Source of the DNA: Haloarcula amylovorans
GTDB taxonomy: Archaea > Halobacteriota > Halobacteria > Halobacteriales > Haloarculaceae
Assembly: GCF_004681185.1 (NCBI RefSeq)
Contig: NZ_SRIF01000002.1
Span: forward strand, 475,827-539,826
Direction of reading: 5' to 3'
DNA length: 64,000 bases
In this document: positions 24,921 to 34,010 of the stretch, one piece after another
How positions within the stretch are numbered: position 1 is the stretch's first letter
How the letters are laid out: each line of letters starts with the position of its first letter
Notes under the pieces: model-generated
Told to the model about the DNA's origin: nothing
The model's database searches: none
The model's input: the letters and a program-made list of their open reading frames with translations, nothing else
Made by a program: the position numbers and the translations under genes

Positions 24921-26182
24921 ATTCGCTAGGAGACGTGATTGTTGAGTCGTTAGAAGAAGCAGCGCGAAGATTTGTCGGTCCAATATCTGGCTTCATCAGG
25001 GACCATGCTGGAGATTTGTTGAAAATCGTTGTCGAGACACCGAACCCGAACTCTGTGTTCGGCAGACCATCGAACGATGGATGGCCAGTAATCTATGACT
25101 TCTACTGGGAAACGATCATCCCCTTGTCGCTGTTGCTCTGGGGTCTCATGATCGGCTTAGTGATACTCCTTGAGTCGGCGAGCTATCTGTTTAGCAGTTA
25201 CCACCGTACCAAACTCAAGAAGCGAGCGTTCTCTGGGTTACTAGGTATCCTATCGTGGTGGTGGGTCGCTGCACTCTCGCTTCGATTCATCGATAGCTTA
25301 GGCAAGTTTCTACTCCCGTCATTAGCGGAAATCACACTCTTCGATACGCTCTCGATCAGCGTGATTGGGTTACTTGGACTCCTGATTTCGCTCACCGTAG
25401 ACATCGTCTTGTTCTTGATTCTCGCGCTGCTCTACTTGATACGCCACGTCGTGCTGTACCTGTTCGTCCTGTTGATGCCACTCCTCATCGTCTTCTGGGT
25501 GCCCGGAGTTGGCCCGTTCGCTCTTGCATCGCAGTTCATGAAGCGACTCGCCGGATTCTACGTTCCGTTCTTGTTCATGACGATACCGGTTGCCCTCCTA
25601 CTACGTCTCGGCCAGTTATTGGGCTCCTCGGTGACGTTTACTATTGGTGGTATTGGCCAGTGGCTCCTTGCCATCCTGACGCCGCTCGTCGCTATAATCT
25701 CGCCGTTTATCCTCTTCTGGCAGGCAGGAGCGCTGTTCTTCATGGCCGATAGCGCTGCCCGACACGCGTCTCGTGGTCGCGCACGAGCGAGGGTCCAGAC
25801 GGTTCGGACAGCCGGTGCGACAACAGCGAGTGGTGGACAGAACTTCGCTCGCGGGGTTCGAGGCCAACCTGCCGTCCGACCGGATGGACAGCTACTGCTT
25901 GGCTCGGGTGACTCTAGAGCGCACGCCGTCGGCTCACGGTTGCACAGTTCCAGTACGTCGTTCCGGTCAGCGCTCTCGACATCTAGCACGAATCGGACCG
26001 AGACACGAACGTCATCAAGACACTCCAAACGCTCTGAGTCGCGGAACGACCAGTTCGACACTCTTCGAGAGCGCGGTGGGTCTTCGAGACGAGAAGCCGG
26101 TAGTAGGGATAGCGATTCGAACATAGACGACTCGTCCACGTCGGAGGGTTCCGACGACGAGCGTCCACGGTACATCAACTGA
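24917..26182 (+). CDS. VirB6/TrbL-like polytopic membrane protein
   Basis: A 421-residue protein with six to eight membrane segments between about 60 and 285 (IIPLSLLLWGLMIGLVILLE, LLGLLISLTVDIVLFLILAL, VVLYLFVLLMPLLIVFWVPG, FLFMTIPVALLL) and a 130-residue Ser/Arg-rich hydrophilic tail. The topology, size and place directly before the PrgI/VirB4 genes fit the VirB6/TrbL inner-membrane channel subunit. The ATG at 24917 overlaps the preceding stop (ATGA). Membrane topology is seen; the family call is from context and layout. Confidence 0.65.
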   Translation: MNSLGDVIVESLEEAARRFVGPISGFIRDHAGDLLKIVVETPNPNSVFGRPSNDGWPVIYDFYWETIIPLSLLLWGLMIGLVILLESASYLFSSYHRTKLKKRAFSGLLGILSWWWVAALSLRFIDSLGKFLLPSLAEITLFDTLSISVIGLLGLLISLTVDIVLFLILALLYLIRHVVLYLFVLLMPLLIVFWVPGVGPFALASQFMKRLAGFYVPFLFMTIPVALLLRLGQLLGSSVTFTIGGIGQWLLAILTPLVAIISPFILFWQAGALFFMADSAARHASRGRARARVQTVRTAGATTASGGQNFARGVRGQPAVRPDGQLLLGSGDSRAHAVGSRLHSSSTSFRSALSTSSTNRTETRTSSRHSKRSESRNDQFDTLRERGGSSRREAGSRDSDSNIDDSSTSEGSDDERPRYIN

Positions 26183-26186
26183 AGAT

Positions 26187-27200
26187 ATGAGTAGTCATCA
26201 ACCCGCAAAGCGAATCCCCAAGTCACTCGGTACAGACGCGAAACTAATCGGTTCGTACACCCTCACGGATGCAGCGGTCGCGCTCTTTCCAGGCGTCGTC
26301 GTTATCTTGCTCACACAGATACTGCTCCCCTCCTCGCTCACTCTCGGGGGGTATCCGATTCAGGGGCTGACGCTTCCACTGGCCGCACTTGCCATCGGCG
26401 TCGGTGTCCTGTTCGTTTACCTCACACCGGAGTATACGACGAGTCTCGACTGGGTCATGCTGATGCTTAGCTTTCGAGGGCAGGACCGACAGGAAGGCCA
26501 CGAGAGCGCGAAAGCATACACACAAATCGAGCGAGTGTATCCGGAGCGTGACGTTCTCGAACGACGAGACGGCGCACTCCTGGCGTTCGTGCAGGTCCTG
26601 CCCCCTCCGATGGCGCTGGCAACCGACAAGGAGTGGGCAGCGAAGGCAACGGCTTTTCAGGACTTCCTGAACACTGCCGTGACGTTTCCCCTCCAAATCT
26701 TCTCGACGACGCAGGCGTTTCCCGTCGATACCTATCTGAACCACTACCGCGAGCGTCGACGTGATCCGGACGTGAAAGCGAACCCGCGACTCGCCGCGCT
26801 CATCGACAACTACGTCGAGTGGTACGTACGCGACCTCGACGCTCGACAGATGACGATCCGTGATCACTACGTCGTCGTCTCGGTCACGCCTTCGGAGGTC
26901 CGCTTCGAACGCGAAAGCATCCTCGATACGCTCGCTGGAATACCCATACTCGGCCTCTTCGTCCAGGCGTGGAACGCACCACCACTCGAAGTGCAACGAG
27001 AAACAATGTTTGAGGCACTCGAAGAGCGGGCACGCCGTGTCGAATCTGGGATTCGTGATATCGATGGCTGTCAAGCGAGCCGTATCGACGCTGGTGCGGC
27101 CGCGCGACTCGTGAGCGAGTTCTGGACGGGAGAAGCAGTCGAATACGGCGAGATAGGCGAGGCGCTTCGGACACGACCACTCGTCGGAGGGACGCGATGA
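26187..27200 (+). CDS. PrgI/VirB3-like protein with a VirB4 N-terminal-like domain
   Basis: 337 residues. Two membrane helices near the N-terminus (AVALFPGVVVILLTQILL and LPLAALAIGVGVLFVYL) are typical of VirB3/PrgI. A soluble region follows that resembles the N-terminal domain of VirB4-type ATPases: DGALLAFVQVLPPP, AFQDFLNTAVTFPLQIFSTT, and LIDNYVEWYVRDLD with DHYVVVSV. A VirB3-VirB4 fusion is known in bacteria; here the joint may be with only the N-terminal VirB4-like domain. It overlaps the VirB4 gene by four bases and follows the VirB6-like gene after four bases. Confidence 0.65.
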   Translation: MSSHQPAKRIPKSLGTDAKLIGSYTLTDAAVALFPGVVVILLTQILLPSSLTLGGYPIQGLTLPLAALAIGVGVLFVYLTPEYTTSLDWVMLMLSFRGQDRQEGHESAKAYTQIERVYPERDVLERRDGALLAFVQVLPPPMALATDKEWAAKATAFQDFLNTAVTFPLQIFSTTQAFPVDTYLNHYRERRRDPDVKANPRLAALIDNYVEWYVRDLDARQMTIRDHYVVVSVTPSEVRFERESILDTLAGIPILGLFVQAWNAPPLEVQRETMFEALEERARRVESGIRDIDGCQASRIDAGAAARLVSEFWTGEAVEYGEIGEALRTRPLVGGTR

Positions 27201-29236
27201 ACTTCGAATTCCTGCCATTCGTCGGCAAGAACTCGTCGACTGAGGAGACAGCGGAGGAGTCCGAGCAGAGTTCAGAGCTAGCCGTTGCGTATCGGCCCAC
27301 CGACCAGCCGCTGAACGACCCCGCAGACATCCACCAGTCGATCCTCGGGCCGGACGCGATCGAGCGAACGGCCACCGCAGTTCGAACGGGCGACAACTGG
27401 GCTCGCACCCTCTGGGTCGCAGAATTCCCGGACGCGCCGCGAGACGGTATCTTCGAGACGCTGTACTCGACGGCGGAGACGAGAGAGACAGATATCTCGC
27501 TCCACATCGACCCGCGGGATACGGCATCGACGCTCAATTCGCTGGAGAACCGGATCGAAGACTTGGAGGCGGACGCCGAGTATCTGAGCGAGAAACGCCG
27601 AGCCGGAGCCAGAGGGATACAAAAGGATCTCGCGGACCACCAAGAGCTCTACGACGTACTCAGGAACACACCGATGAAAGCGTTCGACGTTTCGATGTAC
27701 CTGACCGTCCGCGATGAGAATGAGGACGTGCCCGATGTCGACGGCGTGGTGAGTACGGCACGCCGCGCTCCAGCGAATCTGACGCCCGTGACGCCACGCT
27801 GGGCACAGATGGATGCGCTGACTGCTACCAGTCCGGTCGGCGTCGATCAACTGAACCAGCAACTCGATACGAAGACGCCGATGCTGAGTGCCGCTGTGGG
27901 TGCGATGTTTCCCTTCGTCGCCGGAGCGCTCGCTGAACCCGGTATCGAGTATGGGACCTACGCGCTGAACGAGAGCCCGCTCATCCTCGACCGGTTCTCC
28001 CGGGAAACGGGCTACTGCATGATGGTCATCGGGAAGCTCGGTGCCGGGAAGTCGTTCTCGACGAAACTGCAGCTGGTTCGCCGCGCGATGTACGACGAGG
28101 ATACCATGCTGGTGATGCTTGACCCACTGGAAGGCTTCGCCACCGTCAACGAGGCGCTGGGCGGCGAGCGCGTCACTGTCGGCGGCTCTCGCGGCTTCAA
28201 TCCACTAGAGTTGCAGCCGACGCCACGCGAAGTTCTGGATGCCGTTCCAGATATCGACCCGTGGTCCGAGCAGATCGCGTGGGTGCTCACCTTCTTCGAG
28301 ACGTTCTTTACCCACGTCGCCAGCAGCCCGCTCGACGACCGCAAACAGACGCTTCGGAGAGCAGTGCAGGAAGCCTACGAGCGACAGGGAATCACACAGG
28401 ACCCACAGACCCACGGGAATCCCTCGCCGACGGTTCGCGACGTTATCGTCGTCCTCGAAGATCTGTTGGAGGACCCCAGTGCATTCGGCTACGTCACCGA
28501 CGGCGAACGAGAGCGAGTCCGAGAGGACGTCCAGTCCCTGCTCATCGACCTTCGGCCGTCGTTCCGTGAGGGTGGCGACTTGGCGAACCTCGCACGTCCC
28601 ACGGAGTTCGACCTCGACAACGACGTCATCTACCTCGATCTCCATCAAGAGGAGGGAACCCGCGGTCGGACCGAGACGAGTCTGATGATGCAGGTGTTGT
28701 TCAACGCGGTGTACGAACGCGCCAAACAGACCGACAAGCGCGTCGTCTTCGTCATCGATGAAGCCCACTACCTGATGAGCGATTCGACTTCACTGGGCTT
28801 TCTGGAGACCGCCGTGCGACACAGCCGACACTACGACCTCTCTTTGCAGTTCATCACGCAGACGGGCGGCGAATTCTCGCTCACGCCCGAGGCCCGGACG
28901 ATCGCGAATCTCTGCTCGATGAGACTTATCCATCGTGTCGACGAAGCGGCCGAGCAGTTAGCCAAGTGGTTCGGGTTGAGCGAGCGCGAGGTGAACTGGG
29001 TCCGCTCGGCGAAGGCAGGCAACGACGAAGACGGCTATTCGGAAGGGTTGCTCGGTATCGACGAAGAAGGCTGGTTCCCACTTCGAGTGCGGGCGAGTGA
29101 GTACGAGGTGGACGTTCTCAGTAATGCCAGTCGTAAGGATAGTGACGCGCTATCTCGGACCACCGAGCCGCGTCCTGCATCACCAGAGAGCCCAGTAGAA
29201 ACAGACAGTGATTCAGCTACGCGTCGAGCATCCTAG
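27197..29236 (+). CDS. virB4: VirB4-family type IV secretion ATPase
   Basis: A 679-residue protein. Walker A is GKLGAGKS (279-286), Walker B is VVFVIDEAHYL (about 516-526), and QFITQTGGEF (about 551-560) is the conserved glutamine/threonine sensor block of the VirB4/TraC group. The N-terminal 250 residues form the less conserved domain with a predicted coiled segment near 115-150. VirB4 is the hallmark ATPase of conjugative channels and the most reliable marker that this region encodes DNA-transfer machinery. It is the last gene of the overlapping operon, and the surface-glycan island begins 98 bases downstream. Confidence 0.93.
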   Translation: MNFEFLPFVGKNSSTEETAEESEQSSELAVAYRPTDQPLNDPADIHQSILGPDAIERTATAVRTGDNWARTLWVAEFPDAPRDGIFETLYSTAETRETDISLHIDPRDTASTLNSLENRIEDLEADAEYLSEKRRAGARGIQKDLADHQELYDVLRNTPMKAFDVSMYLTVRDENEDVPDVDGVVSTARRAPANLTPVTPRWAQMDALTATSPVGVDQLNQQLDTKTPMLSAAVGAMFPFVAGALAEPGIEYGTYALNESPLILDRFSRETGYCMMVIGKLGAGKSFSTKLQLVRRAMYDEDTMLVMLDPLEGFATVNEALGGERVTVGGSRGFNPLELQPTPREVLDAVPDIDPWSEQIAWVLTFFETFFTHVASSPLDDRKQTLRRAVQEAYERQGITQDPQTHGNPSPTVRDVIVVLEDLLEDPSAFGYVTDGERERVREDVQSLLIDLRPSFREGGDLANLARPTEFDLDNDVIYLDLHQEEGTRGRTETSLMMQVLFNAVYERAKQTDKRVVFVIDEAHYLMSDSTSLGFLETAVRHSRHYDLSLQFITQTGGEFSLTPEARTIANLCSMRLIHRVDEAAEQLAKWFGLSEREVNWVRSAKAGNDEDGYSEGLLGIDEEGWFPLRVRASEYEVDVLSNASRKDSDALSRTTEPRPASPESPVETDSDSATRRAS

Positions 29237-29334
29237 GTCGCATACTTTCCTTCTTCTCGAAGGCAGTCACTGACGAGACCGATGTATCGACGAGACGGTT
29301 GCTATATGCCAGTCGCCTCGCAACCACGCAGTCG

Positions 29335-30855
29335 ATGGCCGAGAACGACCGGCGTATCGCCCGTGGCTTCCTCTCGATTCTCTCCGGCGAGGTGGGCGCG
29401 TTGCTGTTGGGATTGCTCATTACGCCCGTCGTCGTTCGACTTCTCGGGAGCGGAGGCTACGGCGCGTATTCGGTCGTCCTCTCCTTACTGGGTATTCTCG
29501 TCGTCGTGAGCAACGCTGGTATCAGTGACGGTGTCCGGAAGTTCATCGCCGAGAAGCGCTCGGAGAAGTGGCCCGCGTCCGTCTTCGGCTTCTACACGCG
29601 ACTCTCGCTCGCCACCGCGTTCGTCGTCGCGGGTAGTCTCGTCCTCGCCGTCGAGGTCGGTGTCGTCGCCAAAACGCTCGGAACGCAGTTCGAACCGTAC
29701 ATCTACCTCTTGGCGCTGTTGCTCGTCGGCAGACAACTGTTCCTGACGGCGCGGAGTACGCTGATGGGACTCGGTCTCGAACACTACAGCGAACCGCTGT
29801 TCGTCGTCCAGAAGGCACTGTTCGGCGTCGTCGGCGTCGCGCTGGCCGCGAGCGGGTTGGGCGTCGCTGGGGTACTGGCTGGCCATATCGCGGCGACGTT
29901 CACCGTAGCGACGGTGGCGTTCCTCCTGGTCGCTCGGGAACTCGATGTCGCCGCATTGTGGCGACGAGCCGCCGAACCGGTGCCTCGTAACGAACTGCTC
30001 TCGTTCAACGTACTGAGCGTCGTGCTGACGCTGCTGATGACATCGCTGTACCACGTCGACATCCTGTTGCTCCAGCCCTTCAGCGGGAATCAGGCGACCG
30101 GCTACTACCGGGCGGCGTTACTCATCGCGGAGTTCGTCTGGTTCGTCCCCTTCGCCTTGCAGATGGTCCTCTTACAGTCGACGGCGGAGCTATGGGCCGA
30201 CGACAAACACGAGGCTATCTCTCGGGTCGCTTCGCGGGCAACTCGCTATACGGCCGCGCTCGCGCTCTTGGTGGCGCTCGGTATTGCCGGCCTCGTCGAC
30301 GCGTTCGTCCCGCTGTACTTCGGCAGGGAGTTCGCCGTCGCCAGCGACGCGATTCTCCTCTTGCTCCCCGGCGCGTTTGGCTTCGCCGTTGCCCGCCCCA
30401 TCTTCGCCATTGGACAGGGGAAAGGAGATCTACGGATACTCGTCGTCGCCACCGCCGTCGCGGCCGCGCTGAACATCTGTCTGAACCTGCTACTGATCCC
30501 GCGCTACGGCATGTACGGAGCCGCCGCGGCGACGAGCGTGAGCTACGGCTCGATGCTTCTCTTACACGTCCTGAGCGCCCGACGAGTCGGCTTCGACCCG
30601 CTCGGTGACCTCCGGGCTGGTGGTATCGCAGCGGCGGGACTCCTGACGGCACCGGTCGTCTTCGGACTCCCGATACTGCTCGGCGACGGGATTCTCGCTC
30701 TGGTAGTCGTCCCCCCGCTTGGCGGCCTCGTCTACGGCGTCACTGCACTCCGAACAGGCGTCGTCACTGGCGAAGAGCTTCGACCCGTCATCGACCGACT
30801 TCCGGCCCCCGTCTCGGCGTATCTCGACTGGAGCGTGCAGGCCATCGAGACGTAG
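29335..30855 (+). CDS. Polysaccharide/lipid-linked oligosaccharide flippase (Wzx/AglR type)
   Basis: About 506 residues with twelve to fourteen hydrophobic segments and the start typical of the polysaccharide-export MOP superfamily: RRIARGFLSILSGEVGALLL followed by GLLITPVVVRLLGSGGYG. These proteins move lipid-linked glycans across the membrane. ATG 29335 gives the family start; the frame is open upstream to 29212 with only a TTG at 29299 as an earlier start. It is the first gene of the glycan island and has a functional counterpart at 34011-35333. Confidence 0.85.
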   Translation: MAENDRRIARGFLSILSGEVGALLLGLLITPVVVRLLGSGGYGAYSVVLSLLGILVVVSNAGISDGVRKFIAEKRSEKWPASVFGFYTRLSLATAFVVAGSLVLAVEVGVVAKTLGTQFEPYIYLLALLLVGRQLFLTARSTLMGLGLEHYSEPLFVVQKALFGVVGVALAASGLGVAGVLAGHIAATFTVATVAFLLVARELDVAALWRRAAEPVPRNELLSFNVLSVVLTLLMTSLYHVDILLLQPFSGNQATGYYRAALLIAEFVWFVPFALQMVLLQSTAELWADDKHEAISRVASRATRYTAALALLVALGIAGLVDAFVPLYFGREFAVASDAILLLLPGAFGFAVARPIFAIGQGKGDLRILVVATAVAAALNICLNLLLIPRYGMYGAAAATSVSYGSMLLLHVLSARRVGFDPLGDLRAGGIAAAGLLTAPVVFGLPILLGDGILALVVVPPLGGLVYGVTALRTGVVTGEELRPVIDRLPAPVSAYLDWSVQAIET

Positions 30856-30941
30856 ACGTATAGCTATCGAAGCGCGGCCACGACTGCTCAGTCCATGAAA
30901 CCCTTTTTATCCGGTAGCTACCTCACCCCACTAACAGCAGC

Positions 30942-32570
30942 ATGGACGGCTCGACACTCGCCCGGCTCTCCGGGAGAACTCGGTCGCGTCTCGACGAGTT
31001 CGGGCGCGACTGGAACAGGCAGACGCTCTTTTACGCGCTCGTTCTCGCGGCGATCGTTCTGCTGGGTGTCTCCTTCCGACTCCGTCGTCTCGGCGTTGCC
31101 CCGCTCTGGATCGACGAGGCGTACAACAGCTGGGCGGCGTGGAACTACCTCAATGGAAACGGCTTCTCGGACCCTATCGGTCCGTCCTCGCCGTATCGCC
31201 GGGCGTGGCTGACCACGTCACTGCCGATGTCAGTGGCGTTCGACTGGCTGGGCCGAACGGAGTTCGCCGCGCGGCTCCCGAGCGTCGTCTACGGGACGCT
31301 CTCCATCGGTGTCGGCTATCTGCTCGGCCGCCGGTACGACCGATTACTCGGCTTTCTGCTCGCCGCATTTCTCGCATTCGACCCTGTCATCCTCGTCTGG
31401 TCGCGCGAGGCGCGAATGTACGCCCCGCTTCTGTTCGTCTACCTCTGTTCGGTGTACATCTTAGTGCGGTGGTACGGCGAAGCCGAGTTGCGACTCACCA
31501 GCGTCTATCCCTACCTTCTCGCGGTGTTCGTGGTACTTGGCTATTACACACACCAGAGCTACCTCGCGCTGGGTGCGAGCGTTCTGACCTTTTTCGTCAT
31601 TCAACTCGTCCCGCGACTGCGCGCGATCGACGAGTACACGCTCGACGCGATGGACGCGAAGACAGCGCGCCTGTTGGTCCTCGCGGCGGGGGCGACGCTC
31701 ACCGCAGGCGTGTTCATCGCGCTTCGGGGCGTTCCGGGCGTTCTGCTCCACACCATCAGCGAGACGTGGCCGGACAGAGGACCGCTGTATTACGGCAAGG
31801 TCGTCGTCGTCCACTACCCGATACTCGGCGCGCTCTCGTGGCCGGGGATGGCGTACGTCTGGCGAAAACACGAGACCGGGCGACTGCTCGTCCTGGCGTT
31901 TCTCCTGCCGCTGGCCGTCGCCACGTTGGTCCCGAAGAAGGCTCCGCGATACATCTACCATCTCTTTCCCCTGTTGGCGTTCTTTGGCCTCTACTCGATA
32001 ACGCTCGTCCTGCGGCGGGCGTGGCGGTCGGTGACTGCCGACGGGTCGCTGTCACTGTTCGAATCAGGGCTGTGTTACCTCGCACCGATACTCGTCGTCC
32101 TCGTGGTGGCCTCGCCCATCGCCGCCTACGGCGTGACCGCTTCGCTGTACGATCCCCCCGCTCATCCCGAGCGTTCCGACTGGGAGAAAGCCAGCGAGTG
32201 GGTGAGAGAGCACGCCGACGAGGACGACGCCATCGCCTCAACGCGACCCGAACTCTCGATGTGGTACTACGGCGAGACGGACTACTTCTTCAGACAGAAC
32301 GGCGTCAGTTCGGCGGCATTTCGTGACGGCCAGTACGTCCACACGCGGACGGGTGCGGTCTTCCTGAACGAGACCGCCGACATCAGGAAGCTCTTGGAGG
32401 GCGACCGTGACGTGTGGCTCTTCGCGGGCAAGAAGTTCGACTATAGCTTCACCTCGCCCGAAGCACGCGAACTCGTCCGCGAGGAGTTCGAGCGTCGGGG
32501 CAACGAGTCGTGGGTCAACATGAAGGTGTACTACTACGACGCGAGCGAGAACGAGTCGGCAGCGACCTGA
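30942..32570 (+). CDS. GT39-type membrane glycosyltransferase
   Basis: A 542-residue membrane protein with an acidic pair in the first extracytoplasmic loop (PLWIDEAYNSWAAWNYL, about 50-66), the catalytic Asp-Glu signature of PMT/ArnT-like enzymes that use lipid-phosphate sugars. About ten membrane helices follow, then a soluble C-terminal domain from about residue 410 (DWEKASEWVREHADEDDAIA). A TATA-like TTTTTAT lies 32-38 bases upstream. It probably adds a sugar to a glycan or protein on the cell exterior. A second member lies at 36651-38342. Confidence 0.85.
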   Translation: MDGSTLARLSGRTRSRLDEFGRDWNRQTLFYALVLAAIVLLGVSFRLRRLGVAPLWIDEAYNSWAAWNYLNGNGFSDPIGPSSPYRRAWLTTSLPMSVAFDWLGRTEFAARLPSVVYGTLSIGVGYLLGRRYDRLLGFLLAAFLAFDPVILVWSREARMYAPLLFVYLCSVYILVRWYGEAELRLTSVYPYLLAVFVVLGYYTHQSYLALGASVLTFFVIQLVPRLRAIDEYTLDAMDAKTARLLVLAAGATLTAGVFIALRGVPGVLLHTISETWPDRGPLYYGKVVVVHYPILGALSWPGMAYVWRKHETGRLLVLAFLLPLAVATLVPKKAPRYIYHLFPLLAFFGLYSITLVLRRAWRSVTADGSLSLFESGLCYLAPILVVLVVASPIAAYGVTASLYDPPAHPERSDWEKASEWVREHADEDDAIASTRPELSMWYYGETDYFFRQNGVSSAAFRDGQYVHTRTGAVFLNETADIRKLLEGDRDVWLFAGKKFDYSFTSPEARELVREEFERRGNESWVNMKVYYYDASENESAAT

Positions 32571-32582
32571 ATTCGGTGGTGC

Positions 32583-33671
32583 TCAGTCTAAGAGTTCTCG
32601 TGCGAACGCCACTGTCTCGTCGGCAACGTCGCCCCACGTATACTGTTCGGCGAGTGCGCGACAGTCGCTCGTGTCGTAGGCTGTCGGGTCGAAGGTTCGG
32701 AGAGTTTCGTGGAGCGAGTCGTCCGTCGGGTCGATAGTCGTTCCCACGTCTTCGGAGAGGATTTCGGCCGCGCCGCAGTGCTCGGGATTCGAGACGACGA
32801 CCGGTGTTCCGCAAGCCAGCGATTCGAGGACGATATTCCCGAACGGTTCGTACAGCGCCGGGTGGACGAGCGCGCTGGCGTTGCGGTATCGCTCTGGGAG
32901 TTCTGATTGGGGAACGTGGCCGAGAAATTCGACGTTCTCGGGAATCGATTCGTCGTCGGGTCGCTCAGCGCCAGCAATCTTGAGTTCGCGGTCGATCTGT
33001 TTCGACGCATCGAGGAGTTGGCGGTAGCCTTTGCGGTGCTGTGTCCCCCCGACGAAGAGGTAGTAGCCATTGTCGTCGGTTTCGCCGGGCGCGAACCGCT
33101 CGCAGTCGACGCCGTTGTAGACCACTCGGTTCGGTTTCGTGGCCCGGTCTGCTCGCAGCCGTTCGGTGAGCTCGCTGATGAAGATCCGGCCGTCCGCAGC
33201 TTCGAGTGACTGACGAGCGAGCGAGCGTTCTAGCGGAGCGATGCCGTAGTCGAGTGCGCCAGCGACCAGCGGTCGGATTGCGGGGTGGTACTCGTCGAGC
33301 GGGAAGAATTCGAACTTCTTCTCGATGTTGAAGTGGACCTTGAGGATTGTTGGGACGTCGGTGTCGAGATGGTCGAAGCGGACGTACTCGTGGCTGTGGA
33401 TCACGTCCACGCCATCGAGGAGGTCGGTGTTTTCTAGGTGGGTTCGGACTGCGCGGTCGAACCAGAATCGGGGGCTACCCCGCGTTGGGCAGTCGAGTCG
33501 GATAACCTCGGTGTGGTTGAGTGGAAGGTTGTCGGTGTGGTCGCCTGCGCTTGTCGTGAGGACCGTCACGTCGTGGTTTTCGGTGAGCGTGTGTGCGAGG
33601 TTGTAGGCGTGGTAGGCGACGCCACCGATGACGTTGGGGGGGAATTCGCGGGTAAGGAGAAGAAATTTCAC
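32583..33671 (-). CDS. GT4-family glycosyltransferase
   Basis: About 362 residues with the GT-B fold. The N-terminal acceptor half begins KFLLLTREFPPNVIGGVAYH; the C-terminal donor half has VVYNGVDCERFAPG, YLFVGGTQHRKGYRQLLDA and the E-x7-E region HPALYEPFGNIVLESLACGT with PVVVSN. I start at the GTG at 33671, immediately before KFLLL; earlier TTG/GTG codons add only valines. It probably builds the cytoplasmic lipid-linked glycan. It converges with the GT39 gene. Confidence 0.9.
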   Translation of the reverse strand: MKFLLLTREFPPNVIGGVAYHAYNLAHTLTENHDVTVLTTSAGDHTDNLPLNHTEVIRLDCPTRGSPRFWFDRAVRTHLENTDLLDGVDVIHSHEYVRFDHLDTDVPTILKVHFNIEKKFEFFPLDEYHPAIRPLVAGALDYGIAPLERSLARQSLEAADGRIFISELTERLRADRATKPNRVVYNGVDCERFAPGETDDNGYYLFVGGTQHRKGYRQLLDASKQIDRELKIAGAERPDDESIPENVEFLGHVPQSELPERYRNASALVHPALYEPFGNIVLESLACGTPVVVSNPEHCGAAEILSEDVGTTIDPTDDSLHETLRTFDPTAYDTSDCRALAEQYTWGDVADETVAFARELLD

Positions 33672-34010
33672 GACAACCACCAAAACGGACTATTCAAATG
33701 TTGAATGTCCCGAGAACAGGAAACCTCTGAGCAGGAGTGACAATTCTGAGAGAGTAGAACCCCATTACGGAGAGAATTACTCAATTCGACTGAACCAGGG
33801 CCAAGAAGCATTTGTATTAAACTGGTTTCTCACTAGCGTTGTTGATTCTGCTCCTGAACCGGTACAAGCGCTCAGGAGCTATTTTTGGGTTTATATTATC
33901 TATCAAAATACTGCAGTCAAGACAGTACATTATTTGTAGATATACCATATTGGAACCCGTAGGTTTAATTCCTGTCTGCGCTCGGACTTTACTACAGAGT
34001 TCAGGAATAG
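33672..34010. other. AT-rich intergenic region with a hairpin, start of the low-GC cassette
   Basis: No gene recognised. It holds a perfect 8-bp inverted repeat GCTCCTGA/TCAGGAGC (33850-33857 with 33872-33879) followed by ATTTTT, and an AT-rich promoter-like stretch near 33935-33950 ahead of the flippase. Base composition drops sharply compared with the region to the left. Confidence 0.5.
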
